Positions 40,957-50,702 of a DNA stretch of 64,000 bases are shown in pieces (position 1 is the first letter of the stretch; each line of letters starts with the position of its first letter). The DNA comes from Pseudomonas viridiflava (lineage in GTDB: Bacteria > Pseudomonadota > Gammaproteobacteria > Pseudomonadales > Pseudomonadaceae). Where the stretch lies: the NCBI RefSeq assembly GCF_003702045.1, contig NZ_RBTP01000076.1, positions 1 to 64,000 of the forward strand, written 5' to 3'. Below the pieces are notes generated by a model that was not told the origin of the DNA, did not search any database, and was given only the letters and a program-made list of their open reading frames with translations. Position numbers and translations under genes: made by a program.

Positions 40957-41580
40957 ATGAAGCACCGCCTCGCCTTGATCGTTCTGTTTCTGGCAACCAG
41001 CGCCTGCCAGAGCACCAATCCTTACGTCGCCAGCTCTCTGCCGATCCCCCCCGCCCCACCACAGGCGGCGCAGACGCTGGACATGAGCGCTTACCCTGCT
41101 CCGCCGCGGGACTATGGCCGCTATCAGAGCTGGGCATGGCTCAACGGTCAATTGCCGCCCGGTACTGCCTGGATGGACTCGGCGCAGGTCGCCGAAGCAG
41201 TCGGCACCGGGCTGGACCAGCGAGGGTTGCGCCCTGCGCGTGGCAAGCCTGCGGATCTCTATGTCAGCGCGATAACCCGCCAGGAAACCCGGTTGCGGCA
41301 GGTGCGTGAGGACTACGACCCCTATTACGGCGGCGGTATGGGGTATGACGGCTACCGACGCGGTTACGGCCCAGGCTATGGTGGGTACGCCAGCGTGCCC
41401 GTGGTGCGCACGTACCAGGAACGCGTAATGGTGGTGCAGATCTCCCTGTTCGATGCGCGCACCGGCCAGCCCGTCTGGAGCACCAGCGCCGATGCTAGCA
41501 GTGGCAATGATCTGTCGGACCGCAGCAAAGCGTTACGTCAGGCCGTGCAACAGGCGCTGGCGCACTATCCTCCCCGGTAA
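40957..41580 (+). CDS. DUF4136 lipoprotein 1
   Basis: A 207-residue lipoprotein. The lipobox ends in TSAC (Cys17) after a short hydrophobic signal. The mature part has the DUF4136 domain (YGRYQSWAWLNGQ, LDQRGLRP, MVVQISLFDARTGQPVWSTSADA). A Gly/Tyr-rich insert (DYDPYYGGGMGYDGYRRGYGPGYGGY region) lies in the middle. Ser/Gln after Cys suggests outer-membrane sorting. It is paralogous to the next gene. Confidence 0.83.
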   Translation: MKHRLALIVLFLATSACQSTNPYVASSLPIPPAPPQAAQTLDMSAYPAPPRDYGRYQSWAWLNGQLPPGTAWMDSAQVAEAVGTGLDQRGLRPARGKPADLYVSAITRQETRLRQVREDYDPYYGGGMGYDGYRRGYGPGYGGYASVPVVRTYQERVMVVQISLFDARTGQPVWSTSADASSGNDLSDRSKALRQAVQQALAHYPPR

Positions 41581-41598
41581 CTCTTTTGGAGAACGGCC

Positions 41599-42162
41599 AT
41601 GTTTCGCCGCTTTGTCTTGTTGTCGTGCCTGCTGCTGCTCGCTGCGTGCCAGGCCAGTCAGGTCAACCGTGACTTCGACGCCCGGCGGGATTTCGGGGGC
41701 TATCGCAGCTGGAGCTGGAAAGAGCCCGGCGTCCAGTACCAGCCGGATGACCCGCGCCTCAAAAGCGATCTGACCGAACAGCGCATTCGTCAGTCGATTG
41801 GTGACCAGCTGGATCAACGCGGCCTGCGCAAAGCACCTGCCGGTGCCCCTGCCGATCTGAAGGTGCAAGCCTGGCTGATTGTCGAAAACCGTCAGCAACT
41901 GGTCAGCAGCAACTACGGCGGCGGTTGGGGCCCGTGGGGTGGCTACGGCTATTGGGGTGCGCCGATGAGTACCGAAACCCGCAGCGTGGACTACAAAGTG
42001 TCCACCCTGCAGATCGACCTGTTCGACGGCAAGGACGGCAAACTCGTCTGGAGGGGCAGCACCGAGCGCATCCTCAGCGATAACGCAGGCAACCCGACCG
42101 ACCGCGAAACCGCCGTCCGCGCCACCGTCGCCAAGATCCTGGAGCAGTACCCGCCGCGTTAA
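41599..42162 (+). CDS. DUF4136 lipoprotein 2
   Basis: A 187-residue lipoprotein with a lipobox ending LAAC (Cys16). The DUF4136 features are FGGYRSWSWKEPG, LDQRGLRKAPAG and LQIDLFDGKDGKLVWRGSTE, clearly parallel to the gene before, and a shorter Gly/Trp/Tyr-rich insert occurs at the same place. TTTGGAG precedes the ATG. The two are tandem paralogues 18 bases apart and probably one operon. Their function is unknown. Confidence 0.83.
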   Translation: MFRRFVLLSCLLLLAACQASQVNRDFDARRDFGGYRSWSWKEPGVQYQPDDPRLKSDLTEQRIRQSIGDQLDQRGLRKAPAGAPADLKVQAWLIVENRQQLVSSNYGGGWGPWGGYGYWGAPMSTETRSVDYKVSTLQIDLFDGKDGKLVWRGSTERILSDNAGNPTDRETAVRATVAKILEQYPPR

Positions 42163-42173
42163 GAGCTGCATAG

Positions 42174-42209
42174 CTGATCGTGCCCACGCGGAGCGTGAGG
42201 AGCGATCAG
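42174..42209. repeat. REP-like stem-loop
   Basis: CTGATCG at 42174-42180 pairs with CGATCAG at 42203-42209 around CCCACGCGGAGCGTG. The core is the same as in the REPINs at 12813 and 59206. Confidence 0.6.
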
Positions 42210-42315
42210 TGTGGGACCTGATCCTTTGATATGCATACGCCAGCATACCTTCGGCGCCTTGACTACACTCCCTGGCAACGGGTGAGTGAGCGACGGCGAT
42301 GCCGAAGGAGTGCTG

Positions 42316-44337
42316 ATGTCTCCCCTGAATCGTTACGCCGCAATGCAGGACCGGCAGCGCGGTGCAATTGGCTTGATGGCGGCGCTGACGATGGTGCTGG
42401 CGCTGCTATGCACGCTGGTGGTCATCGACAGCGGCAGGCTTTACATGGAAAAGCGCTCTCTGCAACGGGTGGCTGACGTCGCCGCGCTGGAAGCCGCTGG
42501 TCGCAAGGGCACTTGCGCGTCCGGCGCGAGCGCTGCCAGCTACGCAACCCAGAGCGCCACCCGCAACGGCTTCACGCCGGGTAGCGATGGACGTATGCTG
42601 GTCGCCAGTTGCGGCACGTTGTCGGTGAACGCCCAGAGCCGTCGGGTATTCACTGCTAACGCCAGTCAGTCACAAGCCATTCAGGTGGTGGTCAGTCACC
42701 CTGTCCCGCGGAGCATTGCGGCAGGCGTCGCTGCGATATTCGACAATTCACCGGCTTCGCCCGATATCCAGCTCAGCGCCACCGCTGTCGCCGCCAACAC
42801 ACCTGCGCTGGCTTCATTGACCATTCGCAGTGCCGCGATGACAGTCGACAGCGCCAACGCCGCGATTCTGAATCCGATCGTCGGCGGCCTTTTGGGCGGA
42901 ACGCTGAACCTGGGTGTCGCCAACTGGCAGGGCCTCGTCAACACGGACCTGAACCTGCTCAATTATTTGAACAGGCTCAAGCTCGACCTGAATCTGACTG
43001 CCGTGGGTTACGACCAGGTGCTCACCACCACGGTGTCCGTCAGCCAGCTCATTCAAAGCGCCATCAACGTGCTGGACCCCAGCGGCACGTTGAACACCAC
43101 CGCCACAATTGCAGGCCTGCAAGCGATCAAGGCCGCCGCAGGCGCGACCACAGTTCTGCTCGGTGACTTGCTGGCCGTGCAAGGCAGCACTGATATCGCG
43201 GCATTGAATACGAATTTGCGGCTGCTGGATCTGGTGCAGGGTATGGCGCAACTGGCCAATGACAAGAACGGCATCTCAGCCCCGATACAAATCAATATCC
43301 CAGGGCTGGCTCAAGTGACCACGCGCATTCAGGTGATCGAGCCGCCGCAGCTGTCTGCCATCGGTGACCCCACCAAGATAGACCTGCTCAACCCAAAGAC
43401 AGGCGCGGACCGGATCTACGTAAGAACCGCACAGATGCGTGCCCTGGTGTCGATCAACCTGCCAGTGCTGGGCACGATCACCTCCTTGGCCAATACCGCC
43501 GGCTCGGTGGTGGGCAGCCTGACGCCGCTGCTCAACAGCGCCCTGAACCTGAACCTGGCGGGTGTGGTGACCTCAGCGACGTGCGCGCTGGGCCTGACCA
43601 GTTGCATGGTGTCGGATATAAAGTTTCTGGACACTACGTCAACCAGTGGCCCCAGGATTGACCTGAGTATTTCGCTGGCCAGCGCCGACACTTACGTGAC
43701 CGGCTATACCTGCACCAGCAATACCGACAAAACCCTGAGCGTGCATACCAATGCCGCGCTGATCACCGCCAAGCTGGGCCAGATAAGCGACGCCTTTCCG
43801 GCCAGCACCGATCCTTCGGCCATCACGACGAAACCGCTGCCGGTGATCGATATCGGCACCATGACTTGCCAGAAAATATTGGGGGCGCTGGGGAGCTGCA
43901 CTGCCCGCACGCCCTTCGGCGGCGGCGGGATCGGCCTCAGTTTCGACCCGGTCAGTCAGTCTCCCTTGGGGACGTCTGCCGCGACCAACACGACCTTCAG
44001 CTCGCCCAACCTGCCGGAGATCAACAACCCACCTTACTTTCTGCCCAGCGCAGCTTCGGTCAGCCCGAGCAGTCTTCTCAATGGCACCGTTTCCGGGGTG
44101 AAGGTCAACGTCTACAAACCGCCCACTAATAACACCCTCGGCAACGTCATTACCGGCGCAGCCACGCTGCTGAGCACCCTGACCAATGCGCTGGATGTCA
44201 TTGTCGAAAACACCCTTAAACCGCTCCTGACCTCAGTCGTGGACCCTTTGCTGGCTGGCCTCGGCGTGACGCTGACCCCGGCCGACGTCGGTGCCAACCT
44301 GAGCTGTAATTTCGGCCAGGCCCAGTTGGTGATCTAG
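42316..44337 (+). CDS. tadG: TadG-like pilus assembly protein
   Basis: A 673-residue protein. Its N-terminus has the Tad-type RQRGAIGLMAALTMVLALL membrane segment (about 14-37), followed by DSGRLYMEKRSLQRVADVAALEAAG, which is the classic TadG/DUF2134 start. A long Asn/Ser/Thr-rich periplasmic part follows, with many Val-Leu repeats and several cysteines. AAGGAG gives the ATG at 42316. It is convergent with PprA (stop codons share bases 44334-44337). It should anchor the Flp pilus system. In P. aeruginosa tadG lies next to pprB and heads the tad gene run, but here no further tad genes follow. Confidence 0.75.
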   Translation: MSPLNRYAAMQDRQRGAIGLMAALTMVLALLCTLVVIDSGRLYMEKRSLQRVADVAALEAAGRKGTCASGASAASYATQSATRNGFTPGSDGRMLVASCGTLSVNAQSRRVFTANASQSQAIQVVVSHPVPRSIAAGVAAIFDNSPASPDIQLSATAVAANTPALASLTIRSAAMTVDSANAAILNPIVGGLLGGTLNLGVANWQGLVNTDLNLLNYLNRLKLDLNLTAVGYDQVLTTTVSVSQLIQSAINVLDPSGTLNTTATIAGLQAIKAAAGATTVLLGDLLAVQGSTDIAALNTNLRLLDLVQGMAQLANDKNGISAPIQINIPGLAQVTTRIQVIEPPQLSAIGDPTKIDLLNPKTGADRIYVRTAQMRALVSINLPVLGTITSLANTAGSVVGSLTPLLNSALNLNLAGVVTSATCALGLTSCMVSDIKFLDTTSTSGPRIDLSISLASADTYVTGYTCTSNTDKTLSVHTNAALITAKLGQISDAFPASTDPSAITTKPLPVIDIGTMTCQKILGALGSCTARTPFGGGGIGLSFDPVSQSPLGTSAATNTTFSSPNLPEINNPPYFLPSAASVSPSSLLNGTVSGVKVNVYKPPTNNTLGNVITGAATLLSTLTNALDVIVENTLKPLLTSVVDPLLAGLGVTLTPADVGANLSCNFGQAQLVI

Positions 44338-47102
44338 GTGGCGTTGAAGATCGGCAATTCGATGCGAAACCGTGCGCCCTCGCCAACGTTACTGACGGTC
44401 AACTGGCCGCCCATCTGATCGACGATGCCGTAGCTGACCGACAGCCCCAGGCCGGTGCCGACGCCGACCGGTTTGGTGGTGAAAAAGGGCTCGAAAATTC
44501 GTTCCAGCAAGCGCGGGTCGATACCGCCGCCGTTGTCCTGCACGACCAGCCGGATGATGTTTTCATCGCGCTCGACCTCGACGCTGATCCACGGCTCGAA
44601 ATCCCGGTCTTTCTCCCGACGCGACAGCAGTGCGTCCCGGGCGTTGACCATCAGGTTGATCAGCACCTGCTCCAACTGATCCACATGCCCACGCACCTGC
44701 ACCGGCTCGCTCATCTCTGCGATGCGAAGCTGCACGCCCTTGCCCTTCATGCCTTCGGCCAGCATCGACACCGTACCTTCCACCGCTTGGGCCGGATCGA
44801 ACAGTTGCTCCTCGATTTCCGAACGCCGCCCGAACACGCGCATGTGGTCGACTACCCGTGCGGCGCGCTGCACCTGCGTGTCGATGCGGTTGAGCTTTTC
44901 GGTGAGGTATTCGATGTCCACATCGCCTCGGCCCAAACGCTTGAGCACGTTCACCACCGCCATGCGCATGACGTTGAGCGGTTGATTGATCTCGTGGGCC
45001 AGCCCGGTGGCCATCTCACCCAGCGTCGCCATCTTGGCGCTCTGGTTCAGTTGCATCCGCGACAGACGCACGTCCGTGTTATCGCGGCCCACCGCCTGAA
45101 TCTCGACCAGCCTGCCGTGCTCATCGAACACACCCCGATCCGCCCAGATCCACCAGGCGTATTCGCGGCCGGGCAGCTCAATGCAGATTTCCGCCGTGCT
45201 CATGGGCTCCTCGGGGGTGAGCTGACTGATGCGTCGAACGAATGCCTCACGCTGCTCCTCGGACAGCCAATCCCCCAGATTGATGCCGGTCAGTTGCTCA
45301 GGCGCGCACTCCATATAGCTGGCCAACGGCTTGTTGCCGAAACTGAGCACCAGATTCGGGGTGTAGCGGCAGATCATCGCGGGCGAGTCCTCGACCAGAA
45401 TCCGGTAGCGCTCCTCGCTCTTGCGCACTTGCTCGGCTGCAAGCGTGGCGTCAGTGACATCCAGCCACAGACCGACGGCCTCCACCGGCATGCCCAGGTC
45501 ATCGCGCAGCAGGCGTGCTTCGTCCAGCAACCAGTGGTAACTGCCGCTCTTGTCACGCAACCTGTAGCGGCGGCTCACAAAACCCTCGCGCAGTAAGTGC
45601 CGATTGCGCTCGAACCAGATGTCGCGGTCTTCGGGATGAATGTATTCGGCCAGTTGGCCCTCGATGCACTCGGCCAGCGTCCAGCCCAGCAGGGGCGTCA
45701 GGCTGTCGCTGAAGAAAGTAGGCTCCAGATTGCCTTGGTCATAACGCTGCACGTAAATCACGGCGGGAGAGCTGGCAATCAGGTTGTCCAGCCGCGCATG
45801 AGCGGCGGCGGCGTCGGTTTCCTGATTCTTGATATCGCTGACATCCAGCATGAAGCCCAGAACGCGCTGAACCTGCCCACTGATCAACGCCTGGCCCTGG
45901 ATTCGGAACCAGACGGTTTCCTGAGCAGGATCGGACTGCGCCAGACGCACGCAGAGCAGCATGGGGGTGCCTTTGTCGCGCAATTGCGTCAGACGACTGG
46001 CCAGCTCTTGCCGGTCTGCCGGATGGATCAGCGCCAGCCAGTCCTGGCGCGCCACACTCTCGACCCGGTCGCCCAGCCTCAGGCTGCGGGCGAGCTGAGG
46101 GGCCAGCAGAACTTCGTCACTGCCGGGCAACAGCTCCCACCAGCCGGTGCCAAGCAGGTCCTGAAGCACGGCCAGACGCTCAACATGATGCCGGTTGTGC
46201 TGCTCCGACAGCCTGAACAACACCGGCCCGGCTAGCGCCGAACACAGGTTTAGCCATTCACGATCACTCAGGTCCGGCGCCTGTCGCCGGGCATCGTAAA
46301 ACCCGAACAGCAGCCAGGCTTTGGCAATGCCCTCGCGACTGTGGGGCATCAGAAAACCGTCGGCGTTGGCGAAGGCGCTTTGCAGCGCGGTGGCGGACGA
46401 TCCCGTACCAAAGGACAACGAGTGCGTGACACTGGCGTCGAACTGGTCCAGCGCTGTGCCCAGCCGCTGGCCAAGCTGCCAGAGTTCCGGTGCCGTGTGG
46501 GCGTTGTAATGGCAATAGACGCGCCAGCCGACACCGCTGGCGTCCGGCAAGACAAGCGCTACGCAGGGGACGTGCCAGAGTTGCGCCAGTTCTTCTAGCT
46601 GTTCGGTCACCACCGCCTTGAGTCGATCAATGTGACAAACCCGGACCCGCTCAGCCATCTGCCCGGCAAACCGCAGGCATTGCTGGCGACTGCGGGCTGC
46701 GCTGGCCTCCTCCATCAGGTCACTGATGTCCAGCAACTGCAAAAGCCACTCCCTGCCGTGCGCCTGGACCCAGCCCCGTGCGTGGAGCGTATGGGCGTCG
46801 GCGCCCTTGAAGTCCAGATCGAGCATATGCCCCTGCCACTCGCGCGGCACGCCTTCTATCACCAATGCGCTGTTGGGCATCAGCAGGCTCATCAAACGCT
46901 GCGAGACAGCCGCCGATGCGGCGATGCCCAGCCGCATTGCCAAGTGGGAACTGATGCTTTGCACCCGCCCCTCTTCGTCAAGTAGCAGATACAGATCTGC
47001 CCCAATGGGGTCGGGCTCGGAGGTCAGGGAAAGGGTTTGCGGGACGGAAGGTGCATCGGCGCGGCCCAGCCAGCGACCCAGCCGGCTTTTATCAAGGGAC
47101 AA
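44334..47102 (-). CDS. pprA: PAS-containing sensor histidine kinase (PprA)
   Basis: A 922-residue multidomain sensor kinase, matching the length of P. aeruginosa PprA. Several PAS/PAC domains fill the first 650 residues, one with the FSDSLTPLLGWTLAE and YRLRDKSGSYHW motifs. The dimerisation domain has the phosphoacceptor in GLAHEINQPLNVM, and the ATPase domain has NLMVNARDALL, DNGGGIDP and GTGLGLSVSYGI. No membrane segment is evident, so it may be cytoplasmic. It overlaps the upstream TadE/F-like gene by 11 bases. Its partner is probably PprB at 48256. Confidence 0.84.
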   Translation of the reverse strand: MSLDKSRLGRWLGRADAPSVPQTLSLTSEPDPIGADLYLLLDEEGRVQSISSHLAMRLGIAASAAVSQRLMSLLMPNSALVIEGVPREWQGHMLDLDFKGADAHTLHARGWVQAHGREWLLQLLDISDLMEEASAARSRQQCLRFAGQMAERVRVCHIDRLKAVVTEQLEELAQLWHVPCVALVLPDASGVGWRVYCHYNAHTAPELWQLGQRLGTALDQFDASVTHSLSFGTGSSATALQSAFANADGFLMPHSREGIAKAWLLFGFYDARRQAPDLSDREWLNLCSALAGPVLFRLSEQHNRHHVERLAVLQDLLGTGWWELLPGSDEVLLAPQLARSLRLGDRVESVARQDWLALIHPADRQELASRLTQLRDKGTPMLLCVRLAQSDPAQETVWFRIQGQALISGQVQRVLGFMLDVSDIKNQETDAAAAHARLDNLIASSPAVIYVQRYDQGNLEPTFFSDSLTPLLGWTLAECIEGQLAEYIHPEDRDIWFERNRHLLREGFVSRRYRLRDKSGSYHWLLDEARLLRDDLGMPVEAVGLWLDVTDATLAAEQVRKSEERYRILVEDSPAMICRYTPNLVLSFGNKPLASYMECAPEQLTGINLGDWLSEEQREAFVRRISQLTPEEPMSTAEICIELPGREYAWWIWADRGVFDEHGRLVEIQAVGRDNTDVRLSRMQLNQSAKMATLGEMATGLAHEINQPLNVMRMAVVNVLKRLGRGDVDIEYLTEKLNRIDTQVQRAARVVDHMRVFGRRSEIEEQLFDPAQAVEGTVSMLAEGMKGKGVQLRIAEMSEPVQVRGHVDQLEQVLINLMVNARDALLSRREKDRDFEPWISVEVERDENIIRLVVQDNGGGIDPRLLERIFEPFFTTKPVGVGTGLGLSVSYGIVDQMGGQLTVSNVGEGARFRIELPIFNAT

Positions 47103-47547
47103 GTTGCAGACTCGCTTGGGCAGAGAGGTTGGTGGGCAGACGCGGTATTTCGCCGATACCTGGCAGGTTCAGAAACGGCAAGACCTGTGCCAGCCTGGAT
47201 TTTGGATAACTGATGTTGGCCGTCAGCACGCCGGCCGTGTAGGTCACATGCACATGGGCGCTGCTGAACCCCAGTGAAGGGGGCATCCACGACAACTGAT
47301 TCATGACTACGCTCTGGGCCTGACTCACGATCAACTGGCTGTAGTTGGACGCGGTCGGGCTGATCGCAACACTGCGGCGCACCGCCTCACTGGCCGCCGC
47401 ATTAAAGGACTGCACCATCAGCAAGGGCAAGCTATAACTTACGACGCCATAGAACACCGCAAAAAACACGACAAATACCGCAGCAAACTCAATAGCGGCA
47501 GCGCCTTGTTGTTGATGCGCAGAAGACCGAGGCAGGATGTTTGGCAT
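47092..47547 (-). CDS. TadE/TadF-like pseudopilin
   Basis: A 151-residue protein with the Tad pseudopilin pattern. A short leader ends HQQQGAAAIEFAAVFVVFFAVFYGVV with one membrane helix (about 18-38) and the conserved glutamate, followed by a periplasmic domain. It should be processed by FppA and used for Flp pilus assembly. It is co-transcribed with pprA (overlap of 11 bases) and divergent from fppA across 74 bases. Confidence 0.78.
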   Translation of the reverse strand: MPNILPRSSAHQQQGAAAIEFAAVFVVFFAVFYGVVSYSLPLLMVQSFNAAASEAVRRSVAISPTASNYSQLIVSQAQSVVMNQLSWMPPSLGFSSAHVHVTYTAGVLTANISYPKSRLAQVLPFLNLPGIGEIPRLPTNLSAQASLQLVP

Positions 47548-47621
47548 GTCGACGTCTACTCTGACAATTACGACCTTACAACAGCATAGTTTCTTTCAGA
47601 AAAACAGGACGTTTTTACTCA

Positions 47622-48110
47622 ATGGTTTTATTTTTTCTACTGGCATGGTTGGGTGTGTGTGCGGAACAGGATGCACGGCAACGAAAGATTTCCAACGGGC
47701 TGACATTAGGCGGTGTGTTAGTGGCATTCGGGTATATCGCCTACACCGGCCATACCTGTGTCGGGGCCGAGCCTGCCGAAGCGGGCTGGGCGCTGTTGAC
47801 CGCTCTGGCGCTGACCTTGCCGGGCTACGTGTTGGGTCGACTGGGCGCTGGCGACGTCAAACTTTTATCTGCACTGGCGCTGGCAACGGACACGCTGTAC
47901 CTGTTGGGCACCTTTATCGGCGCCGGTATCGCCGTCGCACTCTGGAGCGTGCTTAATACTAAAGTATGGCCCCTTGTAAACCAGCGACTTACGCGACGTT
48001 ACTTCTACCTCGGGACGGAAATGACAAATAAATATCCTTTCTCACCCTTTCTATTCATCGGTTTTTCGTTAACAGCGTTAATGATTCATCGTGCGCAGGA
48101 TGCACTATAG
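47622..48110 (+). CDS. fppA: type IV prepilin-like peptidase (A24)
   Basis: A 162-residue inner-membrane aspartyl peptidase of the TadV/CpaA type with about five membrane segments. The two catalytic aspartates are Asp17 (CAEQDARQRKI) and Asp78 in GAGDVK. The short form lacks the N-terminal methylase domain of PilD. It should cleave Flp and pseudopilin leaders. It is divergent from the TadE/F-pprA operon. The ribosome site is weak, and the region around it is AT-rich. Confidence 0.85.
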   Translation: MVLFFLLAWLGVCAEQDARQRKISNGLTLGGVLVAFGYIAYTGHTCVGAEPAEAGWALLTALALTLPGYVLGRLGAGDVKLLSALALATDTLYLLGTFIGAGIAVALWSVLNTKVWPLVNQRLTRRYFYLGTEMTNKYPFSPFLFIGFSLTALMIHRAQDAL

Positions 48111-48255
48111 CTATATACATAATCACAAAGTACGACTACGGTGAGTATCCAGTGACAGTCTTCATTGACGTGGGATTTGTCAGCACCGTACTTAACTAGC
48201 TGAATGGATTCAGGCTTCAGTTTTTGTTCTGTAGTCGACCCGCATGGAGTAGCGC

Positions 48256-49032
48256 ATGAACACAGACTCATCGGTAAAAGTTCTGATTGTGGATGATCAG
48301 CCTCTCGTTGTGGACGAACTGAGCGAGTTCCTGGAAAGCAGCGGTTACCCCTGCATTCCGTGCGTTTCAAGCGAAGAGGCCATCGCGCAGTTCACACGAG
48401 ATGAAAGCATCGGGATCGTACTCTGCGACCTGGAGATGCCAGGCATGGACGGCATCGAAATGGTCGAGGCGATGAAGCGTCTCGGCGGCCGCAGGCACCT
48501 GTTCGAGGCCATCATGCTGACCGGCAAGGCCGAAAAGAAGGACGTGATCAAGGCACTGCGCGCAGGGGTCGCCGATTACTATCAGAAACCCGTCGATCTG
48601 AATGAGGTACTCGAAGGCGTACGGCTTCAGGTCGAAGCGCTGGGCGAACGCCAGAGAAACCTTCAGCAGTTGGGTCAGCTCAATGAAAAACTTCAGTACC
48701 TGGCCGCCTCCATCGACGATCTGTACAAAAACCTTGACCAGACCCGCGACGGACCGGCGCTCAGGAGCAGAACTGACATCGCCGACGACATTGAGCGCCC
48801 CGTACCTGACGTGCTTGCCAAGCTGTCGCCGCGCCAGATCGCTGTGGCACGGCTGGTCGGCACAGGTCAGACCAATTATCAAATCGCGTGCGAGCTGGGC
48901 ATCACCGAAAACACCGTCAAGCTCTACGTCTCACAAGTGCTGCGCCTGACGCGCATGCACAATCGCACGCAACTGGCGCTGGCGCTTTCGCCAGGCAATG
49001 CGGGTGGACGGGAGCACGCCAATGCAACCTGA
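48256..49032 (+). CDS. pprB: response regulator, receiver plus LuxR-type HTH
   Basis: A 258-residue response regulator. The receiver domain has Asp13-Asp14 (IVDDQP), the phosphoacceptor Asp58 in LCDLEMPGMDG, and the lysine in YYQKPVD. A linker with a probable coiled coil (about 125-160) follows, then a LuxR-type helix-turn-helix (SPRQIAVARLVGTGQTNYQIA). This is the layout of PprB, which activates flp-tad-rcp, cupE and adhesin genes in P. aeruginosa. The start ATG has a weak GGAG-like site. Confidence 0.83.
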   Translation: MNTDSSVKVLIVDDQPLVVDELSEFLESSGYPCIPCVSSEEAIAQFTRDESIGIVLCDLEMPGMDGIEMVEAMKRLGGRRHLFEAIMLTGKAEKKDVIKALRAGVADYYQKPVDLNEVLEGVRLQVEALGERQRNLQQLGQLNEKLQYLAASIDDLYKNLDQTRDGPALRSRTDIADDIERPVPDVLAKLSPRQIAVARLVGTGQTNYQIACELGITENTVKLYVSQVLRLTRMHNRTQLALALSPGNAGGREHANAT

Positions 49033-49046
49033 GACGATGAGTGAAA

Positions 49047-50702
49047 TCAGGTTTCGGTTTCAGGCAGCATCACGTGATAAGGCGCCTCTGCAACAGCCGA
49101 GTGCACCTGATTGCGACCCGCATGCTTGGCGCGGTACAGCGCGCTATCAGCCTGGGAGGCCAGGCTCAGGCTGTCATCATGAGCGCCCAGGCACACCACA
49201 CCTGCGCTGAATGTACAGAACAGATCCGCAGGCTGGGCCGGGTAATGAATTTCCGCAAACCGATGGCGAATTTCCTCCAGCACCTTGTGAGCGCTCTGGA
49301 TATCGGTGTCCGGCATGACGATGGCGAATTCTTCGCCGCCGTAGCGGCCGATGAAGTCGGTCTTGCGCAGCCGTTGCTTGAGAAACAGCGCCAGGCTCTT
49401 GATCACCCGGTCGCCCATTGGGTGCCCGTGGCTGTCGTTGACCCTCTTGAAGTGGTCGATGTCGAGCATGGCGAAACACAGCGGTTTGCCTTCGCGACGT
49501 GAGCGAAAGCTGCAATCTTCCAGCAGTTGCAGGATATGCGTGTGGTTGTACAGACCGGTCAGGCTGTCGCGCACCATGCGCGCTTTGAGATTGCGCGCCC
49601 GTGCGGCACGGTTGCGCACGGTGGTGATCAGATGGCGCGGCTTGATCGGCTTGGTCAGAAAGTCATCGCCACCTTCACTCATGGCGTCCAGTTGCTTGTC
49701 CTGATCGTCTTCAGCCGACAGATAAATGATCGGCACGCTGACATAGCGGTCATTGTGGCGGATGACCTTGGCGATCTCCGTCCCCGTGCAGCCCGGCATG
49801 TACATGTCGAGAATGATCAGGTCAGGCTGGAAATCGGCGAGCTCCGCCATCGCCTGGATCGGGTCGAGCAAGGTGCGCGTAACGATGCCGGCCGCATTGA
49901 GTACACGCTCGGTGTGCGTGGCCTGAGCGCGTGAGTCATCGATGATGAGCACTTTATAAGGCTCGTATTGCGCCACACAGGTCAGGATTTCGATCTTTTC
50001 CAGCAGGCTCGACGCCTCAAGCGTACCGGTCAGAAACTCCTGTCCCCCCGCTCGTACTGCCGCCAGACGGGTCGGGGTGTCCGTTTCGTGAAGGCTGAAA
50101 AACAAGAGCGGCAACTTGTGTTCAAGACCTTCCTGAACCTGCGAGGCCAGTTTCAAGCCCTGCCCAGGTCCGCTGAAGTCGACGTCCATCACGATCGCAG
50201 CCGGGTGGCGCTGGGTCATGGCGGTCTGGAACGCCAGCACGCTGTGCAGCGACAGCGCCGACAGACCGAAGAACTCAAGCTGTTTGGCCAGTCGCTCGGC
50301 GCGTTCGTGGTCCTGCAACACCACATAAACAGGCTTGCGCAGTGGCGGCAGTGAGGTCTGTTCCAGTTGGTCTCCGTGGCGCAAGCCGGTGCGCGACAGC
50401 CGCTGCATCAACCGATTGAGGTCGGTGATGGCGCTGCTGTTGAGACGACCCCGATTGGCTTCAACCGCTTCCAGCGCCTGGCCGATATCCTGCGCCAGGA
50501 CCATGTGCTCGGCCTGTTCGAAACGCTCGGCGAAACGCAAAAGGCGCAACGTCGAGTCTTTCAGCTCGGCCATGTCGCTGACCGACCATTCGGTTTTTTG
50601 CAGTCGTTGCCAGGTCTCAAGTATCTGACGTGCCTGATGAATGACCCGTTGGGCAAAATGATGCTTTAAACGATCACGGCTGGGATCTTCGGGCTCGGTC
50701 AT
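49047..50702 (-). CDS. gcbA: diguanylate cyclase with two receiver domains
   Basis: A 551-residue PleD-like protein. An N-terminal helical region (1-115) is followed by a degenerate receiver (about 124-235), a canonical receiver (about 250-360, phosphoacceptor Asp299 in LDMYMPG, Lys351), and a GGDEF domain with GGEEF at 455-459. The inhibitory I-site RKTD (Arg446 to Asp449) is intact five residues upstream. It should make cyclic di-GMP and control biofilm and motility. The order gcbA-DUF2333-Nudix-SUI1-speA matches P. aeruginosa PA4843-PA4839, so the symbol is supported by synteny. The gene faces PprB convergently. Confidence 0.9.
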   Translation of the reverse strand: MTEPEDPSRDRLKHHFAQRVIHQARQILETWQRLQKTEWSVSDMAELKDSTLRLLRFAERFEQAEHMVLAQDIGQALEAVEANRGRLNSSAITDLNRLMQRLSRTGLRHGDQLEQTSLPPLRKPVYVVLQDHERAERLAKQLEFFGLSALSLHSVLAFQTAMTQRHPAAIVMDVDFSGPGQGLKLASQVQEGLEHKLPLLFFSLHETDTPTRLAAVRAGGQEFLTGTLEASSLLEKIEILTCVAQYEPYKVLIIDDSRAQATHTERVLNAAGIVTRTLLDPIQAMAELADFQPDLIILDMYMPGCTGTEIAKVIRHNDRYVSVPIIYLSAEDDQDKQLDAMSEGGDDFLTKPIKPRHLITTVRNRAARARNLKARMVRDSLTGLYNHTHILQLLEDCSFRSRREGKPLCFAMLDIDHFKRVNDSHGHPMGDRVIKSLALFLKQRLRKTDFIGRYGGEEFAIVMPDTDIQSAHKVLEEIRHRFAEIHYPAQPADLFCTFSAGVVCLGAHDDSLSLASQADSALYRAKHAGRNQVHSAVAEAPYHVMLPETET

